Source: Coniochaeta sp. PMI_546 (taxonomy: Eukaryota > Ascomycota > Sordariomycetes > Coniochaetales > Coniochaetaceae). Taken from it: 64,000 nucleotides of DNA. The notes under the pieces are model-generated. The model did no database searches and was not told the origin of the DNA. It saw only the letters and a program-made list of their open reading frames with translations. The stretch lies in contig MU271147.1 of the NCBI GenBank assembly GCA_021432605.1, forward strand, positions 1,116,001-1,180,000, read 5' to 3'. Each line of letters begins with the position of its first letter. The first letter of the stretch is position 1. This document shows, one piece after another, positions 29,538 to 39,151 of the stretch. Made by a program: the position numbers and the translations under genes.

Positions 29538-30619
29538 ATGTCAGACACCCTACACCAGCCCCCGGGCCCCGGCGGCCCCGTCCTCCTCGACCTGACCATC
29601 GACAACATAACCCCCAACACAATCCTCATAAACAGCCAATCCTCCAACGCCCGCCTCAAGTACGTAATGGCCCGCCTAGTCACCCACCTGCACGACTTCG
29701 CCCGCGAGACCCGCCTGAGCACCGACGAGTGGACCGCCGCCATAACCTTCCTCATCGCCTGCGGGCAGATCAGCACCGACGTCCGCAACGAATTCATCCT
29801 CCTGTCCGACGTCCTCGGCCTAAGCCTTCTGGTCGACAACATCAACCACCCCAAACCCCCCGGCGGCACGGAGGGCAGCGTCCTGGGCCCCTTCCACACC
29901 CACGACGCCCCCACCCTCCAGAACGGGGCGAGCATGACCTCCGACCCGGAAGGGGAGCCGATGCTGGCCCTCTGCACGGTGCGGGATACTCAGGGAAACC
30001 CCGTGCCGGGCGTCAGGGTCGATATCTGGGAGACGGACAGCAGCGGGCACTACGACGTGCAGCACGCCGACCGGGGCGAGCCGACGGAGAGGTGCGTCAT
30101 GGTCACTGACGAGGAGGGGCGGTTCTGGTTTAAGGCTATCAAGCCCGTTTCTTACCCGATCCCCCACGACGGGCCGGTGGGGAAGCTGCTCATGCTGCTG
30201 GGGCGGCACTGCTGGCGGCCTGCCCATGTGCATTTCATGTTTGGCAAGGAGGGGTGGGATAAGCTGATCACGTATGGCCTCCTTTCTTGCATCCTGGTTG
30301 ATGACTTGAGTATATGACTGATATATGAATTATTTAAAAATAATACAGGGCCCTCTACCTCCGCGGCGACCCCTACGAGACCTCCGACGCCGTCTTCGGC
30401 GTCAAGAAGAGCCTGATCGTCGACCTGGACCGGGTCGACGCCGCCACGGCGGCCGAGTACGGCGTCGCCGAGGGCAGCTGGCTGCTGAGGCAGGACTTTG
30501 TCCTCACCACGGAGAAGGAGACGGCCGACCTGCGGGACCAGCTGGCCGCCGACGCCCTGAAGAGGCTGGGGCTGAACCTGAAGCTGGTGGATCACCTTCC
30601 TGTGCCTGATGTGGATTGA
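29538..30619 (+). CDS. Intradiol ring-cleavage dioxygenase (catechol / hydroxyquinol 1,2-dioxygenase type)
   Basis: Intradiol dioxygenases use Fe(III) to open catechol or hydroxyquinol rings between the hydroxyls, feeding aromatic breakdown into the 3-oxoadipate route. Exons 29538-30271 and 30349-30619 (77-nt intron) give 334 aa. An N-terminal helical dimerisation domain (about 30-110) precedes the beta-sandwich catalytic domain. The four iron ligands are visible: Tyr in SSGHYDVQ, Tyr in KPVSYPIPHDGP, and two His in RHCWRPAHVHFMF. ALYLRGDPYETSDAVFGVK is the usual post-ligand segment. There is no signal peptide, so the protein is intracellular. The ATG at 29538 (CCAACAATGTCAG) is the first true ATG; the frame also runs upstream without one. 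The neighbours are not catabolic genes, so this is a solitary copy. Substrate choice between catechol and hydroxyquinol is unresolved. Confidence 0.93.
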
Positions 30620-30640
30620 TTTGTTTGACTCACGTCTCAT

Positions 30641-30720
30641 ATCTTGACAAAAAATGAAATAAAATAAAATGAATTAAAATAAAAGATAATAATTGAAAAA
30701 AAAAAAAAAAAAATCATAAT
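30641..30720. repeat. A-rich low-complexity tract at the dioxygenase 3' end
   Basis: This is an AAAAT/AAATAA-rich stretch ending in 18 consecutive A (30696-30713). It lies in the 126-bp gap between the convergent dioxygenase and trm44 genes. It offers several AATAAA-like polyadenylation signals. The pure A run might also mark an old retroposed poly(A) tail, but no element body was seen. Confidence 0.7.
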
Positions 30721-30745
30721 ACAAGAAGAGCTGTTTTGACTAGAT

Positions 30746-32248
30746 TCAGTGCCCCCTCGGCCCCGTCTTGACAAGCCTCATCGCATTCTCCACCCACCCG
30801 TCCGCCCCGCCATACTTCCCAATAATATCCCCGACATCCACATCCCCATAGCCCATCACCCTCCTCCTCCCCAACAGCGCCGTGTTCCGCGTACTCGGAA
30901 TCCGAAGCATCTCCCTCTCGACCACCCACCCACAATCGCCCGCCAGGTATTCAACCCAGGCCACGAGCGACGAGTACGCCGACCCGGACAGACTCCTATC
31001 CCTGGGCGGCGGGAAGCGGTGCTTGGCGCCCGTCAGGCCGTGGCTGCAGCAGGGGATGGCGAGGAAGGGGCACTCGGAGGCGGTGGCGAGTATGGGCGTC
31101 CAGGGGGTGAGTTCGTCGGCGTGGTTGGAGATGATGAATGTGCCGCTGGGGAAGAGGCCGTTGTGGATCTTGGTCGGGTCTGCCGCTGCGCCTGGGGTCG
31201 GGGCCGGGGTTGGATCGGTGGGTGGGGGGTCTGGTAGCAGGATAGAGGGTATGAGGACCGATTGGACGAGGGAGTCTTGTTCTGTCGAGGAGATGTGCAC
31301 TTTTGTGTTATACGCGTCCCAGGACTTGCGTGCCCGGGCGTCGAACCCCCAGCCGGTGTAGCCTTCCTGGTTGAGGATGTACACCAGCAGGCCGTTTCCG
31401 CAGCCGATGTCCACGAAGCCCGGGAAGGGAGCGTTGCCGTACATGTCGGCCCAGAGCTCGATGAGAAACGCGGCGATGCCCAGGTCCTCGAACACGTGTT
31501 TGAGCGGGTCGGTGGCCTCTGCCCAGCCGTCGATGAGCGGCTTGGCGTACTTTTGCTTGAGGGCGGCGTATCTGTTCTGGAACGGTGCTTGCGGGATGAC
31601 CACGTCGTGGTGCACCCTCTTCACGTAGCCGGCCACCCGCCCCTCGCCGTGCTTGCTGATGACGGTGACTAGGTGGAGTGCGGTCCTGGTCAGCTTGGTC
31701 GTGGGCTCGAGGTCGGGGAAGAAGAGGTAGGATATGGAGATGTTGCCGGTTGAGTCCTGTGGAGTCCACTTATGCAAGAAGGCTATCCCGCGGACTTTTG
31801 GGTGGTAGAACGGCACATCATCGGGACTGGACACGTGAGGCAGGTACACCACGAGGGTCTGATTCACGTCCCCGGCGGTGCTTTCATAGATGAGACACGT
31901 CTGGTCCAAGGGGTCATCTCTCTGTGTATTCCGCGGAATGAGTCTGCGTATCATGTATCTTTTACATTCAAAGCCGCTAAAAGACGGTATTTGAAGCTGA
32001 TAGTCAGCCTGTGACGGGCCGGCCAGCCCTTGATTCCCTTCCTCGTCGTGGAGGATGTCAGCCCGGAAGAGCCACGAGGAGTTAATGTTTGGGTTCTTGA
32101 TGAGGTTCAGCATGACCTCCGTGAAGACGGCAGGGTCGAAGCTGCACGGAAGCCAGAATAGTGGAGTCCAGGGTGTCGTTGAGGTAGCTGCGTCCTCGAC
32201 GATGAGAGGCTCTTGGCCTCGCCCAAACTCGGTGGCCTTGGTAGCCAT
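30746..32248 (-). CDS. trm44: tRNA(Ser) Um44 2'-O-methyltransferase
   Basis: Trm44 methylates the 2'-O of U44 in tRNA-Ser in the cytoplasm, using S-adenosylmethionine. The gene is a single exon of 500 aa. The N-terminal half has the conserved CKRYMIRRLIPRN-like segment and a hydrophobic YLPHV block. The SAM-binding domain begins with FVDIGCGNGLLVYIL (motif I) and GYTGWGFDARARKSWD at about residues 285-320. A late FIISNHADELTPWTP is followed by PCCSHGLTGAKHRF, the Cys/His-bearing signature of this family, and the C-terminus has REMLRIPSTRNTALLGR. Length is at the lower end for fungi. The start lies in CAAAATGGCTAC, a good context. It is convergent with the dioxygenase gene and follows CIA30 on the same strand, with 185 bp between them. 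Confidence 0.93.
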   Translation of the reverse strand: MATKATEFGRGQEPLIVEDAATSTTPWTPLFWLPCSFDPAVFTEVMLNLIKNPNINSSWLFRADILHDEEGNQGLAGPSQADYQLQIPSFSGFECKRYMIRRLIPRNTQRDDPLDQTCLIYESTAGDVNQTLVVYLPHVSSPDDVPFYHPKVRGIAFLHKWTPQDSTGNISISYLFFPDLEPTTKLTRTALHLVTVISKHGEGRVAGYVKRVHHDVVIPQAPFQNRYAALKQKYAKPLIDGWAEATDPLKHVFEDLGIAAFLIELWADMYGNAPFPGFVDIGCGNGLLVYILNQEGYTGWGFDARARKSWDAYNTKVHISSTEQDSLVQSVLIPSILLPDPPPTDPTPAPTPGAAADPTKIHNGLFPSGTFIISNHADELTPWTPILATASECPFLAIPCCSHGLTGAKHRFPPPRDRSLSGSAYSSLVAWVEYLAGDCGWVVEREMLRIPSTRNTALLGRRRVMGYGDVDVGDIIGKYGGADGWVENAMRLVKTGPRGH

Positions 32249-32433
32249 TTTGTGTTTGGTGGGGCACTAACCGAGTGCCGCGTCGTATAATTAAGTGGTA
32301 GGTGACTTGTTGTAACTGCAATCGCAATATCGCGTTTGTAAGTCGGAGATTTGCTGTGGCCTGCAGTGTAATAGAGTGTTGGCAGTGGTTGACTTGGTTG
32401 ACTTGGTGGAGATTTCTTGCGAATACTCGAAAT

Positions 32434-33299
32434 TTAGGTCCACGTGATCTTCTCTCCATGCTTGTTCTTAAGCTCGCCGGCCTTCAGCGAGCTCACATCG
32501 GCGGGTCCACCGGCCTCGGCCGCGTCATTCGTGGCCCATATGCTCTCGATGCAGAGCTCGAAAGGACCGGGCACTCTGTCTGTCAGGCCGACTCCTACTG
32601 TCCGAACCTTGCTGCGCAGGATCTCGGTCTGCGGTTCCGTGACAAACCCGTGGTTCGTCCGGACAAAGTCATTCCACCGGATCAGCACCGTCTCCCACTC
32701 CCCGGGCCGCTTCGCGAATAGCCGGTGCTGATGTAGATCCGTAGGCACGACAGATTCGGTCTGCACGTTCACCAAGTAGCTCCTGCCGTCCGACTTCACC
32801 CGCATCGCCAGGTACTGGTAGGGGTCCGTGTTCCAGAGACTTCTGCCAAACACAGTTGGCCCTCTGTCATTCGTCCTGAACGCGGCGTATCCCGTCTGCT
32901 GGACTTCGGGTCGGTCTTTCGGGAGCTTTGTAGATATATTGCCATGAAACCTGACATATCCGTTGGCAGTCGGTGTCGATTGCGCGCTGCCGGGGCTGTC
33001 GGACGTTTCTGACGGAATCCAGTCGAGGCTTGCCGTCGAGAAGCCACCAATGTCGGCGTCTGACATGACCTTGCATTCTTCTACGGAGTCGGGCGAGCGA
33101 AAGGATTGTAGCTGGTAGGGACCTTGGGCGCCCTTGATACCCTCCATCTTGAAGACTGGAGAACGACAACATGTAAGTTAGGAGCTCCTTATTCCAGTTC
33201 AGGAAAACAAGAAATAGGCATACCGATGTTAGATAGCCGCTTGAACTCCTCGACGCTCCGGCCGAAGAAGCTCTTGGACAAGCATGGAGTTGCGCGCAT
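32434..33299 (-). CDS. cia30: Complex I intermediate-associated protein 30 (CIA30)
   Basis: CIA30 is a mitochondrial assembly factor that associates with membrane-arm intermediates of NADH:ubiquinone oxidoreductase and is not part of the finished enzyme. Two exons (33299-33224, 33155-32434; 68-nt intron) give 265 aa. The N-terminus (MRATPCLSKSFFGRSVEEFKR) is basic and amphipathic, as for a mitochondrial targeting segment. The body is the CIA30 beta-sandwich: SPDSVEECKVMSDADIGGFS, GYAAFRTNDRGPTVFGRSLW, YLAMRVKSDGRSYLVNVQTE and the C-terminal VGVGLTDRVPGPFELCIESI. Exon 1 was found by reading upstream of the body; its GTATGC donor and CAG acceptor give in-frame SNIVFKMEG. The presence of this gene implies the fungus retains complex I. 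Confidence 0.92.
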
Positions 33300-34185
33300 C
33301 TTGCCGGCTATCACACAATGTCAGTGAGGTGAAATGTGATGCACCTTGAGCTCTGAGCCGAGCTCCCGTCTCGAAAAAGTGACCTACTTTCAAGGTGAAG
33401 CTCGGACCGGTGCACGGACATTTGACGGTGGACACTGACCAGATTCCTTGGCCGGTGAGCCGCCAGAAGCCGGAATGTCTAATGTCACGTGGAGGTGCCG
33501 TTGCAACACTGATTGTCTGGCTGTGTGACACGTGAGGAATCTTCAACTTTACTGTTTGCAATGACTACGTACGGCTGCGTTGAGGCTCTGTTTTTAGGCC
33601 GATGCAGTTGGGAGTGCGTGCAGAATGATGGTGAAATGCAGCAAATACGCTGTATATTGGAGTTCAGGGTGACGCCATGGAGAAAGCCAGAGAGGCAACC
33701 GTGTGTACATGGATGTATCTGAAAGCAATTCAGAGGCCTGAGTGTGCCCAGATGGAGGGGCAAAGATACAGCCAGAGTACATAGCTTCAGCACACATGTG
33801 ATGTGAGTGTTGATGCCTGAATTGATGCCTTATTCGACAGCTGAGCACAGGCCGCCCAGCCCACAAATGCCCCACCACAAAATGCCCCACCAACCAACTT
33901 CACCCCTCCCCTCACAGGCCTCGCCATTCTTCTCTCTCTTTCTCCGTTCGTATCTTTGAATCTTCCGCAACAATCACCAAACTGTCCAACCAACAAAGCG
34001 ACCGCGCCACAGCCCACATCCAACACTTTAAAACCACCAGCTCTTCCACTCAGTTCTCGCATTTAGCAGAGTTTATCCAACACAACAGATCCGTATCAAC
34101 TTCAGCGAGACATTTAGTCGGTCGCTGCCTCCCCCCTCCACCACAAAACACTTTCTCCCAAGGTCACCCCGAGAAACCAGAGTTT
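33300..34185. other. Divergent promoter region cia30 / eIF1
   Basis: These 886 bp lie between the cia30 and eIF1 starts. The eIF1 side (33890-34185) is strongly C/A- and C/T-rich on the plus strand, typical of leaders of highly expressed fungal translation genes. No further ORF was credible. Confidence 0.6.
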
Positions 34186-34886
34186 ATGTCCATCGAAAAT
34201 CTCAAGACCATCGGTACGTTCCACCGTGACCGATGACTTATTGCGACAAAGGCGGCGACGCGGTGGCTCGGCTTTCAATCGTCGCCCGCCGTTTGTCCCG
34301 CCTTATCGCGTCGTATCCACGACAGACATCATTTGCTAACTTGACCTCTTGTCGACAGATCCCTTCGCCGACGCCGACGAGGACGCAGGACAGACCAAAC
34401 AAACCCAGGAATCCTACATCCATATCCGCATTCAGCGTATGTCTCTCACTGTCCCACCTCCCAATCTACTCGAGGCGCACCATCTGCGTGTTCACGCCGA
34501 GAGTGTCACGTCACACTTCAGATCTTTTGCTAACGTGTGTCACCCACCACAGAGCGTAATGGTCGTAAGACCTTGACGACTGTCCAGGGCATTCCGAAGA
34601 AGTTTGACCACAAGAAGATCCTCAAGGTCATCAAGAAGGAATTCGGTGAGTGCCGGCCTGATTTCATTGGCACAGACACGTGCTCATCTGTGTCTTGAGT
34701 CATCAAACTAACACATTATCGCCACCAGCTTGCAATGGCACCATCATTGACAACACGGACTCCAAGGGCATGGGAGACGTGATCCAGCTCCAGGGTGATC
34801 AGCGCAACAAGATCAAGGAGTTCCTCACGGACAAGGACAACGGCCTGGGTCTCGACGAGAAGACCATCAAGGTCCACGGCTTCTAA
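34186..34886 (+). CDS. sui1: Translation initiation factor eIF1 (Sui1)
   Basis: eIF1 binds the 40S P-site region in the pre-initiation complex and enforces stringent AUG selection. Four exons (34186-34213, 34359-34436, 34553-34645, 34729-34886) give 118 aa. Introns of 145, 116 and 83 nt all close in frame. The SUI1 domain covers about residues 27-118: YIHIRIQQRNGRKTLTTVQG, PKKFDHKKILKVIKKEFACN, GDVIQLQGDQRNKIKEFL and the terminal KTIKVHGF, all near-identical to yeast Sui1. The first exon encodes only nine residues (MSIENLKTI). Four exons in a 118-codon gene is intron-dense compared with the neighbours, a pattern common for fungal translation genes. Confidence 0.97.
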
Positions 34887-35840
34887 TGGAGCCCGGCATG
34901 TCGAGTCGTTTGTGCCCGCCATCTGCTTCGCCTTGGGGTTGCTGCTGCTGCCCTGGAAAGCGGCTTCCTGAGTGAGCCGGCAGGGCGTGCGTTCTTGTGT
35001 GTGTGACGATGGTCCATGTCCATGTGCGTGTTTGTTGAGACACACGACGCGCGCTGCCCAAAACCATCTCTTCAAGTCGCCGCTTCTTTGGCCAGCCTCC
35101 CCCTCCCCTTGGCAGATTTGGACGAAACCCCAGATATGGGGTGTGTGCGGCACCTACCTACTTGACATGATACCCATTTGAACGGTTACGGGGGCTTTTT
35201 AAACGACGGAACTTTGGCTCTTTCGAGTTATTTGAGGGAGAGGAAAGGGAATGCGAAGGGAAATTATCGATGACTTTTTTGTTCTTGACGACGGGGTTGT
35301 CTTGCCTCTCTGGTGGGCAAACGGTCGCCATTAATGGATATACATTTACGGTCTATGCTTGGTCCGCAGGCCGTCGTCTCTCGTTGCTTCGGCAGATTTA
35401 AACGCGGGGGGTGTTGCGGTATTCTAGCAGTACGACAATACGACGTCATCACGAACTTGGTCTGTGACTCTTTTGATGTGACTTGTTGAGTGATATCCCG
35501 TTGCTATGCTTTGATACCTTATATGTGATACACCTGATACACCCAATGTGATTTGATATATCGATGAACGTAACACCGCAGGAGAAATGACTCGGTTGAT
35601 CCAAATGACTGCAGTAGGTAGAAGAACAACAAACCCAGCAAACACCTTGACGCCAGATGCTGTTTCGCTCCCAAGGCCATCCAACGCCGATCCAACGTCG
35701 GGGGGGTATGTATGATTAACAGACCAAACAGACGAGTAATCAAGTGATACAGAAGAGAGAACAGAAAAGAAAAGAAAAAGAAAAGAAAAGAGAACAAAAT
35801 GAAGAAGAAAGAAAAATGGCCGTCCAGAATTTCTAGACCA
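34887..35840. other. Convergent intergenic region eIF1 / eos1
   Basis: These 954 bp hold the facing 3' ends of the eIF1 and eos1 genes. The part nearest eos1 has an A/G-rich tract (35755-35815) on the plus strand. No coding or RNA-gene signal was seen. Confidence 0.55.
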
Positions 35841-36961
35841 TCACAACCCATCCCTCTCACCACCACCACCACCCCATTCCCTCACCCTACCCCTCACCCT
35901 CTCCACTCCCTGGACGAGCGCCCTCCCCATCTCGACGACGGGGGGCACGCCACCGCCGCCGCCTTCTCGCTCTCCGGGGGCGGCGGGCCTGCTAGCCTGC
36001 ACGGCGGCCAGCAGGCCGACCATGCTGACGAAGCTGGCGGCGGAGAAGACGCTGATGGACAGGCGGGTCTCCTTGCGGATGTTGATCTTGCGCTGGGTGA
36101 GGTGGTAGAGGGCCGTGAGGGCGGAGGCGATGGCTATCCAGGCCGGGAGGAAGAGGCTGGGGTCGTTTGGCTGGTGGTTGTTGGCCGTGCCGGCCAGCAG
36201 GTGCAGGGCGCGGGAGGTTAGGTAGAGGTTGGTGGTGTTTGTGGCTAGGAGGCGGACGAGGGTGGCCTGGGGCGTGTAGAGGAGGAGCCAGCGGGACATG
36301 AGGCAGTCTGTGAATGTGAAGGAGAGGTAGGCTGAGGAGGCGCACTGGTTTTATGGACAGAAGGTTAGAAGTTGGGTTTGGAAATGGTGGTGTGTGTCTG
36401 GAAATGGAAGAGAGGCGTGTGTGTTTGTGTGTAGGGAAGGATGAAAGAGAGACTTACCCAGACGATGCCCAGGGCCATCTCGGTGATCATCAACCTCGTC
36501 TCAAAGTCGATTGAGCCGCCCAGGGTGTCGTGACTGATATCCGGTGCGGCGTCGATGCGGCCGTACCCGCGCAGCCAGGGGATGGACTGCGTCTTGTCGG
36601 CGTAGGCGCGGGCGGCGCTGCTGCTGCCGACCAGCACGACGAGCTGGGCGAGCAGGCGCAGGGCAACCGGTACACCCCACCAGAGGGCCGGGAGGATGGA
36701 CATCAGGCGGCAGACGAAGAGGAGAGGGTGCCATTTGGCCGAGAGGCCGAGGGCGACGGCCACGCGGGGCTGGAGGAGGGAGGCGTGCACTGTTGTGTCA
36801 TTGTGGTTTGGGTTGAGGTTCGTGGAGGGTTGAGAGTTGATTGTCGGGTCGGTGGGTGATACGGTGGTGTCATGGCTCTTGTACGAGGGAGGAGGAGGAG
36901 GAGGAGCAGAGTTAGAGTTGCTGTCGTACCGCCGGGCGGAGGTGGTCGCTGGTCTGGGCAT
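35841..36961 (-). CDS. eos1: Eos1-like ER membrane protein (N-glycosylation, oxidative stress tolerance)
   Basis: Eos1 is an ER multispanning protein needed for normal N-glycosylation and oxidative-stress tolerance in yeast; its biochemical activity is unknown. Exons 36961-36458 and 36344-35841 (113-nt intron, phase 0) give 335 aa. Residues 1-60 are a disordered, Pro/Ser/Thr-rich N-terminus. The conserved core starts with LLQPRVAVALGLSAKWHPLL and continues as FVCRLMSILPALWWGVPVAL. It has about four or five hydrophobic segments, ending with FVSMVGLLAAVQASR near residue 290. The C-terminal tail is Gly/Arg-rich. The RVAVALxLSxKWHPLLFVCR signature is the main reason for the call. It is divergent from the Mba1-like gene. 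Confidence 0.82.
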
Positions 36962-37520
36962 TTATGGAGAGGAGCACGAGTGTCGTCGTCGTCGTCGTCG
37001 ACTCCTTGCTTTGCCCATGGGAAGAAGACCAGGAACGGCAGCCGGGGTAGTTTGTTCTCTTCTGCCGTGCTGTGCTTGTCTTGTCGTCGTGTCGCCTTGT
37101 CGGAGCTGGATGTGTAGAAATGATTATTTTTCTGAATTATGTTGACGATCTAACCTTCAAGGAATGCCAAGGAGATCAAGTCACAGCTTCACCTACTATC
37201 ACACAAATACACTACGACTCCTCTCTGTTATTTCATCGTCTCTAAACACCGCTGTGTGAGGTCATTGGGTGGTGCCCCTGGTGTTCCAAGGGTTCTGGAT
37301 TTCCCTCAATTGCGTGCTGTGACTGGTCCAGATGAAATCCATTTACTGGTCTCCACAGGGCGAGCCAGCGGAGCCACAGCACCCCCTCCCCACTCTGCCA
37401 CCCCCCTGTCACAGTGGACGGTCCAGAAACTTTGTCCGAGCTTCAACATTTCCGAGTTTTGGAGATTCGCGATCTTGACACTCGATACCCTCTCATTGTT
37501 TCCGACCAAACCACCACATC
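36962..37520. other. Divergent promoter region eos1 / Mba1-like gene
   Basis: These 559 bp form a shared upstream region. A (CGT)n microsatellite at about 36981-36999 lies just upstream of the eos1 ATG. No ORF was credible. Confidence 0.55.
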
Positions 37521-38554
37521 ATGGCCGTCGCCGGCGCCATACGAAGCAGCCAGGCCGTAGGGCTGTGGCAGACCACATGGCGTGCAGGCGAGAGGATAAC
37601 ACAGTGGCAGCAGCAGGTTCGCATGGTCAGCTCTGTCGATCGAGTCACGCAGGCCCGTCAGAGGAAGCAGGCCATGCGCAAGGCCGGTTCCATGAAGGAT
37701 GGCGGTGAGGTCATGGGCGCCGAGCAGACACACCAGCTCCTGCTTCCAAGTGAGTTCTTTTCGACCTGCCTTTACCACGCAATCATGTCTTCTGGCCGTA
37801 TGTGTCTCTTCCTAACCACAAAGTCGAACCAGCTACCTGGGTGCGCCCACCACTCGGCCGATTCCCCCCGAGCCCCAGCTACCTCCTCAGCTACCTCAAG
37901 GTCAAAGGCCGCGACTTCCTCGGCCGCCTCGCCATGACCTGGAGCAGCAAGCCCAGCCTCCTCACCCCGGCCCAGTACAGGCCGCAGACCGGCAAGATCG
38001 TGCCCACCGCCAAGGCCCTGCACGTGGCCATGTACGACGCCCTGGCCAGGGGCGACAAGGCCACCCTGCGCAAGGTGTGCGGCGTCGTCCTGGCCGACCG
38101 CTTCGGCACCGCCATCGACGCCCGCCCCGCCGGCAGGAGCTACGCCTGGGAGCTGCTGCGCTACAACAAGACCCTCTGGCGCTACCCGCGCATCGTCGAC
38201 CACAAGCTCACCCCCATGCAGGCCGACCCGAGGGATCCCAAGAAGCAGACCCCGCCCATCTTGAGGCAGGTCGTGGTGGCCATCGCCAGCCGCCAGCGGA
38301 GGGTCGAGTACGACTACAGCAAGGAGGGCGGCGGCAGGGCGGTACCGGGCAGCGAGAAGGAGGTGGACGTCGTCGAGAACGTGGTGTTGAGCCAGCCCCT
38401 GGACCGCAACACGTGGGTGCCGCGGGCCGACTGGAAGATTATCAGCTTGATTGGCGAGATGACGCCCGAGAAGTGGGTGGAGGAGCAGGAGACGATGAGG
38501 ATCATGCAGCAGATGCAGGCTCAGGCCGCCGAGAGCAAGATGGGGATAAGGTGA
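37521..38554 (+). CDS. mba1: Mba1 / mL45-type mitochondrial ribosome receptor
   Basis: Mba1 is a matrix-side peripheral protein of the inner membrane that holds mitochondrial ribosomes near the insertion machinery; the mammalian counterpart mL45 is a ribosomal protein. Exons 37521-37749 and 37824-38554 (74-nt intron) give 319 aa. The N-terminus (MAVAGAIRSSQAVGLWQ, then many Arg/Lys/Gln) is a typical presequence. The conserved Tim44/MBA1-like fold begins at ATWVRPPLGRFPPSPSYLL. It includes YDALARGDKATLRKVCG, DHKLTPMQAD and the beta strands QVVVAIASRQRRVEYDY and WVPRADWKIISLIGEMTPEKW at the end. Length is normal for fungi. Confidence 0.82.
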
Positions 38555-39151
38555 TGATGACCCGTGTGTGTGTGTGTGTGTGTGTATCATGATGGCGGTG
38601 CATCACTTGGAGTTTTATGGGCGTAACTCCAACCACTATACATTGTAGAATAAGCTGTATATATATATGTGTAACTCTGGACACGGAAGTACCTCTTTTG
38701 ATCTCCAAGATTAAACGAGCTAGGAGCAGTTGTTTTGTATAGCAGAGATGCCCTTGTCGAAAGACATACTTGGAGCCGTCTTTACACATCAAGGGGTTGA
38801 GAATGAAGAGTCTTTGGCATGGCATTCATTGAGAATCCATCAAACTGGAAGCAGAATAGCCGTAAAAAGAACGGCATTCGTAATCATAGCAAAGACGCAA
38901 GCAAGAAACAGCGACTCGTATTCATGTGTCGAATCTCCAACCTGACAAACGTTGCGTGTCTTGACCACCTCGGTATTGATCTACCTCCGCAGCCTCAACC
39001 ACGAACCCACCACGACCTCTGAGCACTAATGACAGCCTCTCTCATGCCCACCTCTCGACTCTCCGCCCCCTCTCCACCGACAAGAACCTCTGTCCACTCC
39101 AACACCTCCACCACAAGCACCCAGCCCACCCTCTCCGCTCCCATAACCCCC
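38555..39151. other. Convergent intergenic region Mba1-like / symporter, with (GT)n repeat
   Basis: These 597 bp lie between facing 3' ends. A GT dinucleotide run of eleven units (38564-38585) begins about nine bases after the Mba1-like stop. No further ORF or RNA gene was seen. Confidence 0.6.
38564..38585. repeat. (GT)11 microsatellite
   Basis: A perfect GT run lies just after the stop of the Mba1-like gene, in its 3' UTR. Confidence 0.95.
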
